A stretch of DNA of 64,000 nucleotides from Serratia symbiotica (lineage in GTDB: Bacteria > Pseudomonadota > Gammaproteobacteria > Enterobacterales > Enterobacteriaceae): the NCBI GenBank assembly GCA_024160085.1, contig JAMDYG010000001.1:1652373-1716372 (forward strand), in the 5' to 3' direction. Of this stretch, positions 9,937 to 20,030 are shown piece after piece (positions within the stretch are counted from its first letter, which is position 1; every line of letters begins with the position of its first letter). Made by a program: the position numbers and the translations under genes. The notes under the pieces are model-generated. The model was not told the DNA's origin, made no database searches, and saw only the letters and a list, made by a program, of their open reading frames with translations.

Positions 9937-10348
9937 ATGTTGTATCCCGTTGCTATTGATAAAGGCGATTCATCCTTCGGCGTTCGCGTGCCTGATATTC
10001 CAGGCTGCTTCTCTGACGGCGACAACTATCAGGATGCGATTGAGAGCGTACGTGAGGCTATCGACGCGCATATCGAATTACTGGTGGAAGATAGCGAAGC
10101 GGTGTCGGAAGCCACCGGCGTTAAAAACTGGCTGGCCGATCCCGATTATGCTGGCGTAGTGTGAGGCGCTGGTAGACGTGGACGTTACCCGGTTAATGGG
10201 GAAAGCGGAAAAAATCAACGTAACGCTTGCTTCTTTGCTAATTCGTCGTATCGACCAGTTTGTTGCTGCAAATCCTGAGTACGGTAGCCGTTCAGGCTTC
10301 CTGTCCCGTTTGGCTGCTAATAAAGTAATAGGTAGAGCCAAAATCTAA
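9937..10348 (+). pseudogene. hicB: HicB antitoxin, frameshifted
   Basis: HicB binds and neutralises HicA and represses the operon. The first 76 codons (MLYPVAIDKGD, FGVRVPDIPGCFSDGD, NYQDAIESVREAIDAHIELL) are an excellent HicB partial-RNase-H domain. One extra base near 10162 creates a TGA; in the next frame the protein continues WALVDVDVTRLMGKAEKINV and RRIDQFVAANPEYGSRSGFL, the CopG-type ribbon-helix-helix DNA-binding domain, ending at 10348. A single insertion is thus the only clear lesion. A TTG at 9925 is an alternative in-frame start, but MLYP is the usual one. Confidence 0.85.
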
Positions 10349-10385
10349 ATTACTTTGAGTTATCACCACTGGTAGAGGTCTGTCA

Positions 10386-11005
10386 CTACGCTTTCCACGC
10401 AGAAAACATCAGCGGATCACTGAACGCATACCGCTGATGTTTAACTGTCGAATTGTACGGCATATACACCTGGCGGCAGGCACCGGAATCAGCACCGGTT
10501 AAGATACACCTTCAATGCGCTAGCCACCGCCTCAGGGTAGTTTAGAGCCAGAGTAGCGTTGCTAGTCACGTTATGGAAGTATTCGCCAGGTTCGATTATC
10601 GCATTTAAATCCATGCCTGCCTGCAGGTTTTTATCGGCTACAGGTAACGTACTGGTATCATTTGCAGCGATCACGTCTTTGGTCGCCAATTTCCCCAACC
10701 CTAGATTTTCTGTGATGATTCCTGCGCTTTTTCCCTGCATCAGCAATTTCTGAGAGGTTTTTTCGATAACCAGGTGTTTTTCTACAACCGGTGCAGTTGT
10801 CACGATAACTGTCCTACTGGCTTTTTTACCTGATAATACGCCGGATACTCTTATCGTGGCATCTCCTGCTGAGCCATAATTCATATGGCTATTGGAGGTG
10901 ACGCTTGCTACCGAGTTATCAGTCGAGGTGTAGATGACATCTTCTATCGCGTTCGATGGGGTTTTTGTAATTTGCAAGTTATAGCTGTTGCCAGGTATCA
11001 GACAA
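10386..11005 (-). pseudogene. Phage tail-fibre / Ig-like protein, C-terminal fragment
   Basis: The readable part has an Ig-like (Big_2 type) repeat, with DVIYTSTDNSVASVTS and GDATIRVSGVLSG, followed by a tail-fibre-like tip with GKLATKDVIAAND, LNAIIEPGEYFHNVTSNATL and NYPEA. After an inserted A near 10497 the frame continues GADSGACRQVYMPYNSTV to a stop at 10386. No start codon or upstream part is present; a stop lies just upstream at about 11007. It is probably the end of a prophage tail fibre; the family is assigned by pattern only. Confidence 0.6.
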
Positions 11006-11007
11006 AA

Positions 11008-11479
11008 TCATAGCCACCCTCATGTATATATGTTTTTATTATGTGAGAGGCGGAGATTACGATTATGTACACGCTGTTGTATATATTTTTATTGAGAAGA
11101 ATTGAAAATATTTTGTTTTTCTTTTGCGTTCTTTGGTTGTTGTTTGTGCTTTGTGGTTACAACATCCTTTAAATACGGGATTTTCATACTGGAGTTTGAG
11201 GATATTTTGCGGGGTTTTGATTAGTCTTTAGAAGGTCTAACATTTAGATGCGAGATGATAGCGAAAGTTTTTCTTTTCGAGACTTCGTGGGCAAATGCAC
11301 TAGGATAAATGTTTTTCTGGTTCTACGGTTAGTCCGCCCTGTGACAACATTAGAACGCGCCCTAGCGGCGTCAAGCAAAGCGGTAAATGATAAAGACAAT
11401 AGCTGGATATTTTCGCTGATTTGTCAACAGCTGACAATCAAATGGTTTGCCTGGTGAGTAAGATGCCACCGTGCGCTGG
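11008..11479. other. AT-rich stretch without recognisable gene
   Basis: Between the tail-fibre fragment and rimI. The first part (11008-11240) is noticeably AT- and T-rich, unlike its neighbours, suggesting foreign origin. A 69-residue frame at 11248-11457 resembles nothing I know. yjjG is expected at this locus but is not detected. Confidence 0.4.
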
Positions 11480-11924
11480 CTAAGCCAACGGCAGCATCAT
11501 AACAATCGCGTCCTCGCGTCTATTGGCGCTGGGGCAATAATTGCTGCGTAAAGTCACTTGGTTGAAACCGAGATCATCGTATAGCCCGCTCGCCGCCGCG
11601 TTGGAGGAACGCACTTCCAACCACAGTGTGACCACGCCGCAGGGGTCAGTTGTTCGATCAGCACATGCAGTAAACGGCGGCCAAAGCCACAACGCGCTGC
11701 CATTGTGGATAGATAGTGATGTTGAACAATGTAGCCTCATTTAGCACGATCTGAGTAATGGCAAAGCCCGTCATCCGCCCACCGGTGCCTAATTTCAAGT
11801 TAAGGTAGCGTTCGCCTTGGTTACTGGCAAGGGTGGCTTCCGTCCAAGGGAAAGCGTGGCTAGCCTGCTCAATGTTGTAGGCCGTAGTCAGATCGGCTGC
11901 TGTCAGGGTAGAAGTACTGTTCAT
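11480..11924 (-). pseudogene. rimI: Ribosomal protein S18 N-acetyltransferase RimI, frameshifted
   Basis: RimI acetylates the N-terminal alanine of ribosomal protein S18. The start MNSTSTLTAADLTTAYNIEQ at 11924 overlaps the 3' end of holD, as in E. coli. HAFPWTEATLASNQGERYLN and NEATLFNITIYP are good matches up to a frameshift near 11680; then GFGRRLLHVLIEQL, VVTLWLEVRSSNAAASGLYD and LGFNQV continue to MMLPLA. One frameshift in the acetyl-CoA-binding loop explains its loss; otherwise the sequence is well preserved, suggesting recent inactivation. Confidence 0.9.
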
Positions 11925-12306
11925 GATGATAAATCTGCTGCCAGAGGGATCGTTTAGCCCGGGGATCTTGAGAAAGTTCTTCCAGCTCCGGACTGTATAG
12001 CTGCGCGCCGACCACTGCAAGTGGCTCCTCTACACCCAGCCGCCAACTGTTGCACTTGGTATCTTCAGGCAATATCGCCATTTGATCCGGCGTCAGGCCG
12101 TAGGTTTGCGCTGGTGTCAACCCCAAGCTGCGCAGCACGTCACAAAACAGCAGGTCGTGATGGTCGGGCAACGCCTGTGCCACAATCAGCAAACGTACCT
12201 CAGACGACAAGCTGATTGCCACTGCACCCTGTAATACGCCTGGGCGGCGTAATGCCCACTGCGTGATACCTAGTTGTTGTAACAGCCAGTCGCGTTTTGA
12301 TGCCAT
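11869..12306 (-). CDS. holD: DNA polymerase III psi subunit HolD
   Basis: Psi links the clamp loader to chi and SSB. The 145-residue frame starts MASKRDWLLQQLGITQWALRRP, almost identical to the E. coli chi-binding N-terminus, and continues with CNSWRLGVEEPLAVVGAQLYSPELEEL and LWQQIYHHEQYFYPDS. E. coli HolD has 137 residues; the eight extra C-terminal residues come from reading into rimI. It overlaps rimI by about 55 bases and is divergent from rsmC. It seems intact. Confidence 0.9.
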   Translation of the reverse strand: MASKRDWLLQQLGITQWALRRPGVLQGAVAISLSSEVRLLIVAQALPDHHDLLFCDVLRSLGLTPAQTYGLTPDQMAILPEDTKCNSWRLGVEEPLAVVGAQLYSPELEELSQDPRAKRSLWQQIYHHEQYFYPDSSRSDYGLQH

Positions 12307-12429
12307 GCCGATCCCTACCCGTTATGGTGCGTCATATCTGCCACACGCCGCGCTATGCTAGCAAACCTGCGCACCTCACGCCAATAAACCCGTCGAACAT
12401 AGCGTCACAAAGCTCTATAATCCCCGGCT

Positions 12430-12457
12430 TAATTGCTAGGAGCCAATTGCTAGGAGC
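12430..12457 (+). promoter_or_regulatory. Duplicated ribosome-binding site before rsmC
   Basis: A 14-base unit, AATTGCTAGGAGC plus C or T, occurs twice in tandem just before the rsmC start. Each copy carries AGGAG; the second lies 11 bases before ATG 12467, the first 25 bases. Only the second is at a usable distance. Confidence 0.6.
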
Positions 12458-12466
12458 TAAAACCTG

Positions 12467-13513
12467 ATGTCTGCATTAACCCCTGCCAGTGAAGTCATGC
12501 TACGCCACAGTGATAAGTTTATCAAACGCCGCGTTTTATTCGCCGGTGATCTACAAGATACCCTACCAGCTCTATTCGCGGCCACAGAGGTACGCGTCCA
12601 TACCCAGCAATACCATCACTGGCAATTACTGAACCGGGAGATGGGTGATAACGCGCAGTTCGGCCTGATCCTAGACGCGGCATTTATTGCTGAGTGCGAT
12701 ACGCTGATCTACTACTGGCCAAAGAGCAAGCAGGAAGCGCAGTTCCAACTGTGCAACATTCTGGCGCTTCTACCAGTAGGCGCGGATGTGTTCGTGATCG
12801 GTGAAAACCGTAGCGGGGTACGCAGCGCCGAGCAGGCCATGGCAGGCCACGCCACGCTGATGAAGATCGACAGCGCCCGCCGCTGTGGCCTATATCATGG
12901 CCACTTGGATGTGCAGACCACATTCGATCTGACCGACTGGTGGCAAAGCTACCCACTGCACGATTTGACAGTGAAAACCCTACCGGGCGTGTTCAGTCGC
13001 GATGGGTTGGACACCGGTAGTGCTCTGCTGCTATCAACGCTGGAAAACTCCATGCAGGGTAAGGTACTAGATGTCGGCTGCGGCGCTGGCGTGGTAGCAG
13101 CGGTGTTGGCTAAGCTGTCACCGAAGGTCAAGCTGACCCTGAGTGATGTGAGTGCTGCTGCGCTGGACTCCAGCCGCGCGACGCTAGCTGCCAACAGCAT
13201 TAAAGGCGAGGTGATCGTCAGCAATGTCTACTCCAACATTACCGGCCGTTTCGACATGATCATTTCCAACCCGCCGTTCCATGATGGTCTACCAACCAGC
13301 CTGACCGCAGCGGAAACCCTGATCCGTATGGCGATGAAACACTTGCCGATCGGCGGTCGTTTGCGCATCGTGGCCAACGCCTTCCTGCCGTACCCAGGCA
13401 TGCTGGATGCCACTTTCGGTAGCCATGAAGTGCTGGCACAGAATGGCCGCTTCAAAGTGTATCAGGCGATAGTTTGGCTTCCGCCACGCGATCAGAAGAA
13501 GAAAAAGAAATAA
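12467..13513 (+). CDS. rsmC: 16S rRNA m2G1207 methyltransferase RsmC
   Basis: Methylates G1207 of 16S rRNA in the 30S subunit using SAM. It has 348 residues (E. coli 343). The N-terminal non-catalytic domain is followed by a Rossmann methyltransferase domain with [16 protein letters not shown] near 199-214 (SAM loop) and the catalytic NPPFHDG near 268. The C-terminus ends in RDQKKKKK, a short basic tail that could aid RNA binding. It is divergent from holD, as in E. coli. The gene is intact. Confidence 0.95.
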   Translation: MSALTPASEVMLRHSDKFIKRRVLFAGDLQDTLPALFAATEVRVHTQQYHHWQLLNREMGDNAQFGLILDAAFIAECDTLIYYWPKSKQEAQFQLCNILALLPVGADVFVIGENRSGVRSAEQAMAGHATLMKIDSARRCGLYHGHLDVQTTFDLTDWWQSYPLHDLTVKTLPGVFSRDGLDTGSALLLSTLENSMQGKVLDVGCGAGVVAAVLAKLSPKVKLTLSDVSAAALDSSRATLAANSIKGEVIVSNVYSNITGRFDMIISNPPFHDGLPTSLTAAETLIRMAMKHLPIGGRLRIVANAFLPYPGMLDATFGSHEVLAQNGRFKVYQAIVWLPPRDQKKKKK

Positions 13514-13699
13514 CGTTTTGAGTCGTATGCATGTAAGGTGTAGTTCCAGCGGGTGCGCTGTCTACCCAGGCATTCCTCCCCCTGTTGCAACGGTTCAGCG
13601 TGCTAATTTCCTGGTTAAGTATCCACAAACAAGGGAAACAACTATTGACGTACCTGCCAAAATCTCTAGAATTCGCTCCTGTGGTAATGTTTCTAGTAG
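13514..13699. other. Spacer between rsmC and tRNA-Leu
   Basis: No gene or clear terminator seen. In E. coli a leuQPV tRNA cluster lies near rsmC, which fits the tRNA that follows. Confidence 0.4.
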
Positions 13700-13786
13700 G
13701 TGAAGGTGGCAAAATCAGTATACGCGCTAGCTTCAGGTGTTAGTGTCCTTATGGACGTGAAGGTTCGAGTACTTCTCTTCATACCA
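13700..13786 (+). tRNA. leuV: tRNA-Leu(CAG), degenerate and perhaps non-functional
   Basis: The 87 bases match the class II tRNA-Leu(CAG) plan: acceptor GTGAAGG/TCTTCAT (pairs with two wobbles), anticodon stem CTAGC/GTTAG around loop TTCAGGT, long variable arm GTCC/GGAC, T-arm GAAGG-TTCGAGT-ACTTC and encoded CCA. Compared with E. coli leuQPV it has a broken D-arm (GCA against CGC), one mispair in the T-stem, and lacks the GG pair of the D-loop that docks with the T-loop. Compensating changes in the acceptor suggest some selection, but the D-arm argues for decay. Confidence 0.6.
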
Positions 13787-13825
13787 TGTGGGCGATATAA
13801 TATAAATCGATGGAGGTCTGTTCAA

Positions 13826-14690
13826 CCTCTCATTTCTAGGGGCGGACACTCAGTTCTATGGGATGTAGCGTAAGACATATCCCTGCCCAGCATATGAAAG
13901 CGTTTGTCAGAAGCAAGAAGAACGATGCAAACAATGCGCTGGCAATATGCAAAACAGCCTGCCGCCCAGGCCTTCACCTTTGTACCGGTCAAAACCACTG
14001 AACAGCAGGATATCAAAGCACTGCGTAATACCTGTTAACTCATGGTTGAGCAGAAAATCGCGCTGGCTGAATATAGTCTCATTATCCCTGTTGGGATCCA
14101 GCGCCTTCAGCAGCTACTACTAGAACCAGAATTTATCGAAGATGCGTCTAATGACCTGACATTCACGCTTCGCCATTTATTTTATTCATTGCGGCAAAAT
14201 AAGATATACAGGCCCTGAATGGACAGAGATCACCTGTCTAGATGGCGAAATTGCTGCATTGTCTTCACAACAGGCCGCATATCGCCATTTATTAACGATC
14301 CCGAGTGTCAGTCTTCTTATCTATCACTGCAGCATTTATCAGTGAAATGGATGCAGTACAGTTCTCCAGTGGTAGAGAATTATCCGCCTGGTGCGATCTT
14401 GTTCCACGGCAGCATAGTTCGGGAGGAAAACAAAGATTATCTTCTGTGACAAAAAACAGCAATCTAAGCCAGAAAACGTGAGTCATCCAGGGCACGCGCT
14501 CAGTGATGCTCTGCGTGAAAAAGCGCAATGATAGCCTGGGTATGTGGCTGAAAAGGCTCGAGGCCGAGGCCCGGCGATGGTTCCTGAAAACCAACGTAGC
14601 TCTCTAGCAAATAAACTAACCCGCATCATCTGGCGCATACTGACCGACAGTGTTGATTTTAATATGAATAAGGTTTTTGCTGTGAGTTAA
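13826..14690 (+). mobile_element. IS110/IS1111-type transposase relic
   Basis: Plus-strand fragments in several frames resemble IS110-family transposases: MGCSVRHIPAQHMKAFVRSK with KNDANNALAIC (end of the RuvC-like DEDD domain), FVPVKTTEQQDIKALRN, IPVGIQRLQQLLLEPEFIED, LRHLFYSLRQ, then EMDAVQFSSGRELSAWC and PRQHSSGGKQRLSS from the C-terminal serine-containing domain. Stops and frameshifts are frequent. The N-terminal 100 or so residues and clear ends are missing. It lies directly beside the tRNA-Leu. Confidence 0.7.
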
Positions 14691-15158
14691 CTTAATACAG
14701 CGTTAAAAAAGCACGTTTCACTGAGTTTGCAGTCACTGATGAGAAATGGCTACCGTCCTTGTCACAGCCTGAAGTTGACCTAGGTAATCATTTACCGGTA
14801 TAGCGATAAGGAAACAGGTTTCGGATAACATCATGGTGTGGGTAACTTTACCTACTTAATGATGCTGGATATATGGTTGCAAACTGTATCGAACCAGTAT
14901 TTATAATACCCAGGGCGTCTATATAAGGTCAACTAAAAACTAGCCACGAGTTTAGCGTTTTTACACAACCGATTTTACGATTCGTTTGGTGGTAACCCAC
15001 CGTTATATGTGTAAAGACGAAAAGCAGCCCACTACTACCACCAACCGCACGGTCGCAAGCTGTATTGCTGAAGTTAATGAGGGCGGGTGTTTTTGTACCA
15101 CGTGTGGCATCATCCAGACAATCGCTGAGATGATGGGTACAAGATTAAACCTAGACTG
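14691..15158. other. Stretch with no recognisable gene
   Basis: About 470 bases between the IS110 relic and the end of ldtB. Short open frames occur on both strands but none resembles a known protein. It is probably eroded sequence. Confidence 0.4.
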
Positions 15159-16091
15159 TCAGTTTACTTTAACCGGTATGCCGGAACGGGAATTGATCGC
15201 CGCATCTACTGTATGCTGGTTAACGGTAGAGTCCATCAACACTTTCCTTACCGACGTGGATAGCGTCAGTGGCACTGGGTCTTTGGACTTCAGTTCTTCT
15301 TCGTTCGCCGACAGCGGATTATGTACTTCCAGAGAACGCGCGCCCCCAGGTTCAATGCTGGCTTTCACCGGTTCATTGATGAATTGCACACGGGTGCCGA
15401 CCGGTACTTTGTCGAACAGGTATTTGATGTCATCGTTGCGCAGCGCTGCACACAACCATGGCTCACGCGCAGACCGATGCCAAAATTGGCGGTATTAGTG
15501 CCGTGAATGGCGTACAGACGCCCGACATACAGTGCAAGTGCATACAGACCCCTATCTGGTTGTCAGGGCCGGCTGGGAATACTTCAGGAAGTATATCATC
15601 GTCAGCCTCATACTTTGCACGTATCTTGACGGTTGGTGTCCAAGTTGGGCCGTCTTTCTTGCGCTGCGCACTGGTGATCCAATTCAGCGGGGTGTCTTTG
15701 CCCAGTTGGCCAATGCCGATAGGCAGCACTACCACGGTGTTGGAGCCTTTCTGGTAGCAGTAAAGACGCATTTCAGCACTATTAATGATAATAACCTGGC
15801 GCGGTGCGCGTTCAGCAGGATTATCTGCTGTGGAATGATTATGGTGCTGCCCGCTTGCAGCAGGAACTAATCTACACCTGGATTTGCTTCCAGCATGTTA
15901 CTCAAGCCCAACATGGTATTGAGCGGTGAAGCTCTCCAGTGGCAGTTTGTTTTCTTCTAGTACGGTGATTTGGATGTTCTCACCAGTCAGGCTGCTGTCT
16001 TTAGGCAGTAAGGGGTACACAACGGCGAAAACAACCTGGCTGCATGCAACCAGTGCCGTAAACAGGGTTAGTATAATGCACGAATACTCAT
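15159..16091 (-). pseudogene. ldtB: L,D-transpeptidase LdtB (YbiS), pseudogene
   Basis: LdtB attaches Braun lipoprotein to peptidoglycan in the periplasm. From ATG 16091 the start reads MSIRALY, then an inserted base shifts the frame before a hydrophobic signal segment TLFTALVACSQVVFAVVYPL. Later pieces are [50 protein letters not shown] and [10 protein letters not shown]; the final piece has [20 protein letters not shown] and SLEVHNPLSA. The catalytic HGT...SHGCVR region near 15460-15500 is frameshifted. The match is closer to LdtB than to LdtC/LdtE. Confidence 0.88.
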
Positions 16092-16169
16092 TTTTATCTT
16101 CGTTAGCCAAGGACACTGGCAGTGAGTGATATCGGTTATTTTGACCCCTGAGGGGCTGGATGCGCATTA

Positions 16170-16370
16170 TATACCCTAAATAATTTGAGTTGCAGTAAGG
16201 TAGTAACACAGCGACAAATCGGTTGGGAACCGATTTGAACAGCGATTGTACTGGTCCGTAGGCTAAACCTCAGGGATGAGGTGCATTAATCCTCGGTCAC
16301 TTACACCCGCCAGTGAATGGGGTGAGCGAAAAAAGCTAACATACAGGCAACTTGAAGTATGACGGGTATA
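16170..16370. repeat. TATACCC-ended palindromic element, family 1 (long form)
   Basis: A 201-base element with ends TATACCCTAAATAATTTGAG and AACTTGAAGTATGACGGGTATA. It has the same internal hairpin (CAAATCGGTTGGGAACCGATTTG) and CCTCAGGGATGAGG motif as the copy at 7512, in the opposite orientation. It separates ldtB from the unrecognised stretch that follows. Confidence 0.8.
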
Positions 16371-17599
16371 GGTGATCATCAATTAAAGTATGGAATATTA
16401 CCCTGCTCAATATCGTAATTTTTGTGCCACTCTCTCCAGATTATTACTCAGCGTTGATGGGCGACTGTGTTGGTTGCTTGTGCTTGGATGGGAGTCAATG
16501 CCAGATGCAGAGCGGCGGGCGATGATCGGAGCGACAGGCAGTGTAACGATGCGATTGCATTTTACGCAAACCTTTTAGTTAATACCTGTTTGAAGTGGTA
16601 GTTAAGAAATGTTACGCTTTTTGAAATGGTCAGCAGGGGCTTCTGTAACCCCTGTCCGACCGGGAATTTCCCTGGTGTTGACTAAATTAGCCACCTGAGC
16701 GTGGCAAGTTATGTTTTTTATCTTCACGTCTATTACTATAACTTATGACACCAAATAGGTAACCTGTACTTAAGCACAGGCTTTCCAGTAGGAAAAATCA
16801 GACTAGAACTGAATCCCACGCTACGATAGGCAGGTTAAAGGGAAATAAGAGAGAATGGATAAACGCGCGTCCCTGCGACTAGCAGGGTTTCATATCGCCG
16901 GATAGGTTACCTTACTCAGTTTGTCGCTACAGGATTTTATGACCGTATGGTTCTAGTATTACCATTTGATGTTAAGGATTTTCATCAATAAGTCAGGTGT
17001 GCAGACCCTTTTCCTGCCTGACATAAAAAAGGTGGTAACGTCACCGACAATGCGAAACTGTATCGGCTACAAATAACAGCCATCCTGGGTGAAGGCAGCA
17101 TTCAGCACCACTTTTCAATGTAGAAAACGTTGTTCTATGAGGAGCAAGGATACCCAGGGCTTCCACTCTCGTGTGTCCATCACATATCCATTGCCCCTGC
17201 CTCGGTTTTCAACGTCTCCGTGGCATATACCAGCCGGAACAGGTCTGACTGTATGGATCGGGTTGCCGGTGCAGATTAAGCCACCCACCTTATGCATAAA
17301 TTATGCTGCCTTATCGGCCTGTTACGCGCCGATAATTAGACTTTCCGATTTACCATTAAATATTCCCAAGCGATATATTGCCTCAAAAATGCTAATGATG
17401 GCTCCTATAAACTCTGGGAACACCCTGATTTATTTAAATCGGAAAAAGTATTTTGCTAGCATCAAAAGCCCCTGAGCGCCCATTACTCATCCAAACCAAT
17501 GTCGACAGAATTCTGACTAGGCTCTCACAGAAAATTAACAAATTGATGATGACTGATGAGTGAAAGCAACAGTAGATGAAAGAGCAAGCAGGGTGGATC
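16371..17599. other. 1.2-kb stretch without a gene I recognise
   Basis: The longest unexplained stretch in the left half. The best open frames are 16390-16578 (62 residues) and 17089-17475 (128 residues, plus strand), the second rich in Pro, Ser and Thr with no known motif. speB, which follows speA in E. coli, is not detected. It is probably eroded sequence beyond recognition, but a small unknown gene at 17089 cannot be excluded. Confidence 0.35.
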
Positions 17600-17632
17600 T
17601 AAAAAGGCCGGGTGTCTTGCTGACACCCGGCC
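17600..17632 (-). terminator. Strong intrinsic terminator after speA
   Basis: A perfect 11-pair stem GGCCGGGTGTC/GACACCCGGCC with a 5-base loop is followed on the minus strand by a T-run. It begins 3 bases beyond the speA stop. It remains intact although the gene is dead. Confidence 0.85.
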
Positions 17633-17634
17633 TT

Positions 17635-19585
17635 TCAGCGCTTCAATGACTCGTCTTTCAGATAGGTGTAGCCGTACAAGTAGGTGGGCAAGCTCTTCCA
17701 ATAATTGCGCCTGTAACAGGTCATTCAGATCGTTTTCTTTCACCTGATCGCGGAGCTTGACCAGTAACGCGGCCGTATCCAACTGTACGCATTCCAGCAT
17801 ATAAGCCACGCTCTTACTACCTGCGCAGGACAATTCTGTTTCCACGCGGACATCTGAGAACACGTGTATACGTTAACCGATGCGGTGCCACCGAACAGGT
17901 TGTGCATGTTTCTTCCAAGGGTCTATTGATAAGCACAGACCATAAAGAAGCCCAATACCGGTGGGTTAACCAGATCATAGGCTGGCATCGGTATGGTGGA
18001 GGTTATGCCGTCTCCGTCGATATAGTGGCCGATGGTGCCGTCTGAGTTACAGGTGACATTGAGCAACAGCACTCAGCCTTCCGGCTGCTGATTCCAACCC
18101 TTCCAGCGGCAACATCGGAAACAGTTACTGTATGTCCCGGGCGTCCGGTATAGATTGAAACAGCGAGAAGTTGACGTAGAACTTGTCTGCCATAAGCTCC
18201 TGCAATTCATCAATGATCGGGCGGTGTGCACGGTTGACCAGATCGAGCTGCTGCAAGATCTTTTTGCAGATGCTCAGATACAACTGCTCGGCCCAAGCGC
18301 GTTTGGCCAGATCCAGAGTGCCATGAGTGTATTGGGTGTGAACGTCATGCAGATCCATCTGCCTGGCATGAAGCCATGCGTGCAGCGAGCGGCGATTCTC
18401 TGGCTGGTTCATTTCCAACCAGTTTTTCCACATGCTTTCTAGCACGCACGGCGCGTCTTCCGCCTGTGGCAGCGGCTCGCTGAACTCATAGCGTTCCACA
18501 CCGAACACGTTTGATACCAACGCCACATGGTACGTGGTCATAGCACGGCCGGATTCGGTGATTAACATCGGATGAGGCAGGATATGCTTGTTACAAGCGT
18601 TACCGATACCACAAATCACGCTGTTGGCGTATTCATTCAGGCCGTAGTTCACCAAACAGTCAGACTGCGAACAGGTTCCTTCATAATCGACGCCCAAACC
18701 ACTACCCACATCGAAATACTGAATATTGACGCCCAGCTTGTGCAGTTCAACGTAAAAACGCGCCGATTCACGCATGCCGATAGTGATATCGCGAATGTTG
18801 GTCAATTGCTAAACCAGGTGAAAGTGCAGTAGTTGCAAGTTGTCGAGGTAGCCCACTGCGCGCAGGGTATCTATCAACGTCAGTACCTACACGGCAATCA
18901 GGCCAAACTTGGATTTTTCGCCGAAGCTTGATTGCCATTTGCCGGAACCCTTCGATACCAGAAGCGCACGCACGCTGAGACATGGCATCACACCAATCCG
19001 TTCAGCTTCTTCTAGCACCATGTTGATCTCGGACATTGTCTCGATCACCAAGTACACTTTGTAGCCTAACTTCTGAGCGATCAGCACCAGATGAATATAT
19101 TCGCGGTCTTTGTAACAATTGCTAAACGATCATTGATCGGGCCATGACCAGATGCGCCAGTACCGCCATCAGTTCGGATTTGGAACCGGCTTCCAGCCCC
19201 AGCGGTTCCCCAGAGTTAACCAAGGACTTGATCACTCGGCTATGCTGGTTCACCTTAATTGGGTATACCAGAAAATAGTCGCCCTTACAGCTGAAGGCGT
19301 CACGCGCGCGCTTGAAAGAAGCGTTAATAGAGCGTAGCCGATGTTGCAGGATCTGCGGGAAACAAAATAATGCGGGGAGACGCTGACCTTCTTTCTGACA
19401 CTCTTTCACCAGTTCCGCCAGATCGACGCGTGCCTGCGGAAAATAGGGGTTAGGACATACGCTGATGTAGCCTTTTTCATTAACGTCATAGTAACTATTA
19501 CTTCATTGGGCAACGTTATAAGTGCTCAGCATCTTGCTGGCATTACGAACATTCACGATAACCTCCTGCACTGCATACAAAAAGA
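17635..19585 (-). pseudogene. speA: Biosynthetic arginine decarboxylase SpeA, pseudogene
   Basis: SpeA makes agmatine from arginine, the first step of one putrescine route. The N-terminal part reads RNASKMLSTYNVAQ then TGA where Trp-Trp is expected, then [16 protein letters not shown]. Good segments follow: [28 protein letters not shown] (PLP-lysine region), [40 protein letters not shown] and [12 protein letters not shown]. The end is LYGYTYLKDESLKR just before the terminator. At least four frameshifts or stops occur along about 650 codons. It is divergent from metK, as in E. coli. Confidence 0.93.
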
Positions 19586-20030
19586 TAGAGTGTAAATGTG
19601 CGATGAAGTGACAGCATCAACTGTGGATGCCAGCAGCACATAAACGCGCATCACTGGTGACTTCATCCAGGCTACATCCAGTTTAAAACCTTGTCCTTGA
19701 CATTGTTCCGCTACAGTCAGTGCGCTGCGTGCGCATTATATACTACAAAACAAAAATTTACTGGTATCTGTTTAAGACGATTAAAATAGCGCTGGTAACT
19801 TCTCTCTAAAAAACAGAAGCAAAAAATGACTGGTAATCCGACTAAACCCCGACCTAAAATAGACGTCTAGAAGTTAATCCATCTATAAATGAAAAACTGC
19901 TTAACGACATTGCCTGAAGGACGTTGCAGGATACATCTTATACCATCAATGGAAGGCTCTTTATTTGATGCCAAAATGCCAAGGCTGTACAGTAATTTCT
20001 AACTCGTTTTATGCAAGGTAAAGGGATAAA
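19586..20030. promoter_or_regulatory. speA-metK divergent intergenic region
   Basis: About 450 bases containing the metK promoter. MetJ boxes lie at 19861-19884, with TATAAAT just after them as a possible -10. An AT-rich patch at 19735-19765 could hold a further promoter. No gene is recognisable. Confidence 0.5.
19861..19884. promoter_or_regulatory. MetJ operator (tandem met boxes) for metK
   Basis: Three contiguous 8-base boxes are seen: AGACGTCT (identical to the consensus), AGAAGTTA and ATCCATCT. MetJ with SAM binds such arrays cooperatively and represses methionine and SAM genes. They lie about 150 bases before metK, beside a TATAAAT -10 candidate, so binding would block RNA polymerase. 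This suggests SAM-feedback control is retained, if metJ itself is intact elsewhere. Confidence 0.75.

Noticed and set aside
16390-16578. A 62-residue plus-strand frame as a small gene.
   Set aside because: No ribosome-binding site, motif or conserved context; it lies in apparently eroded sequence.
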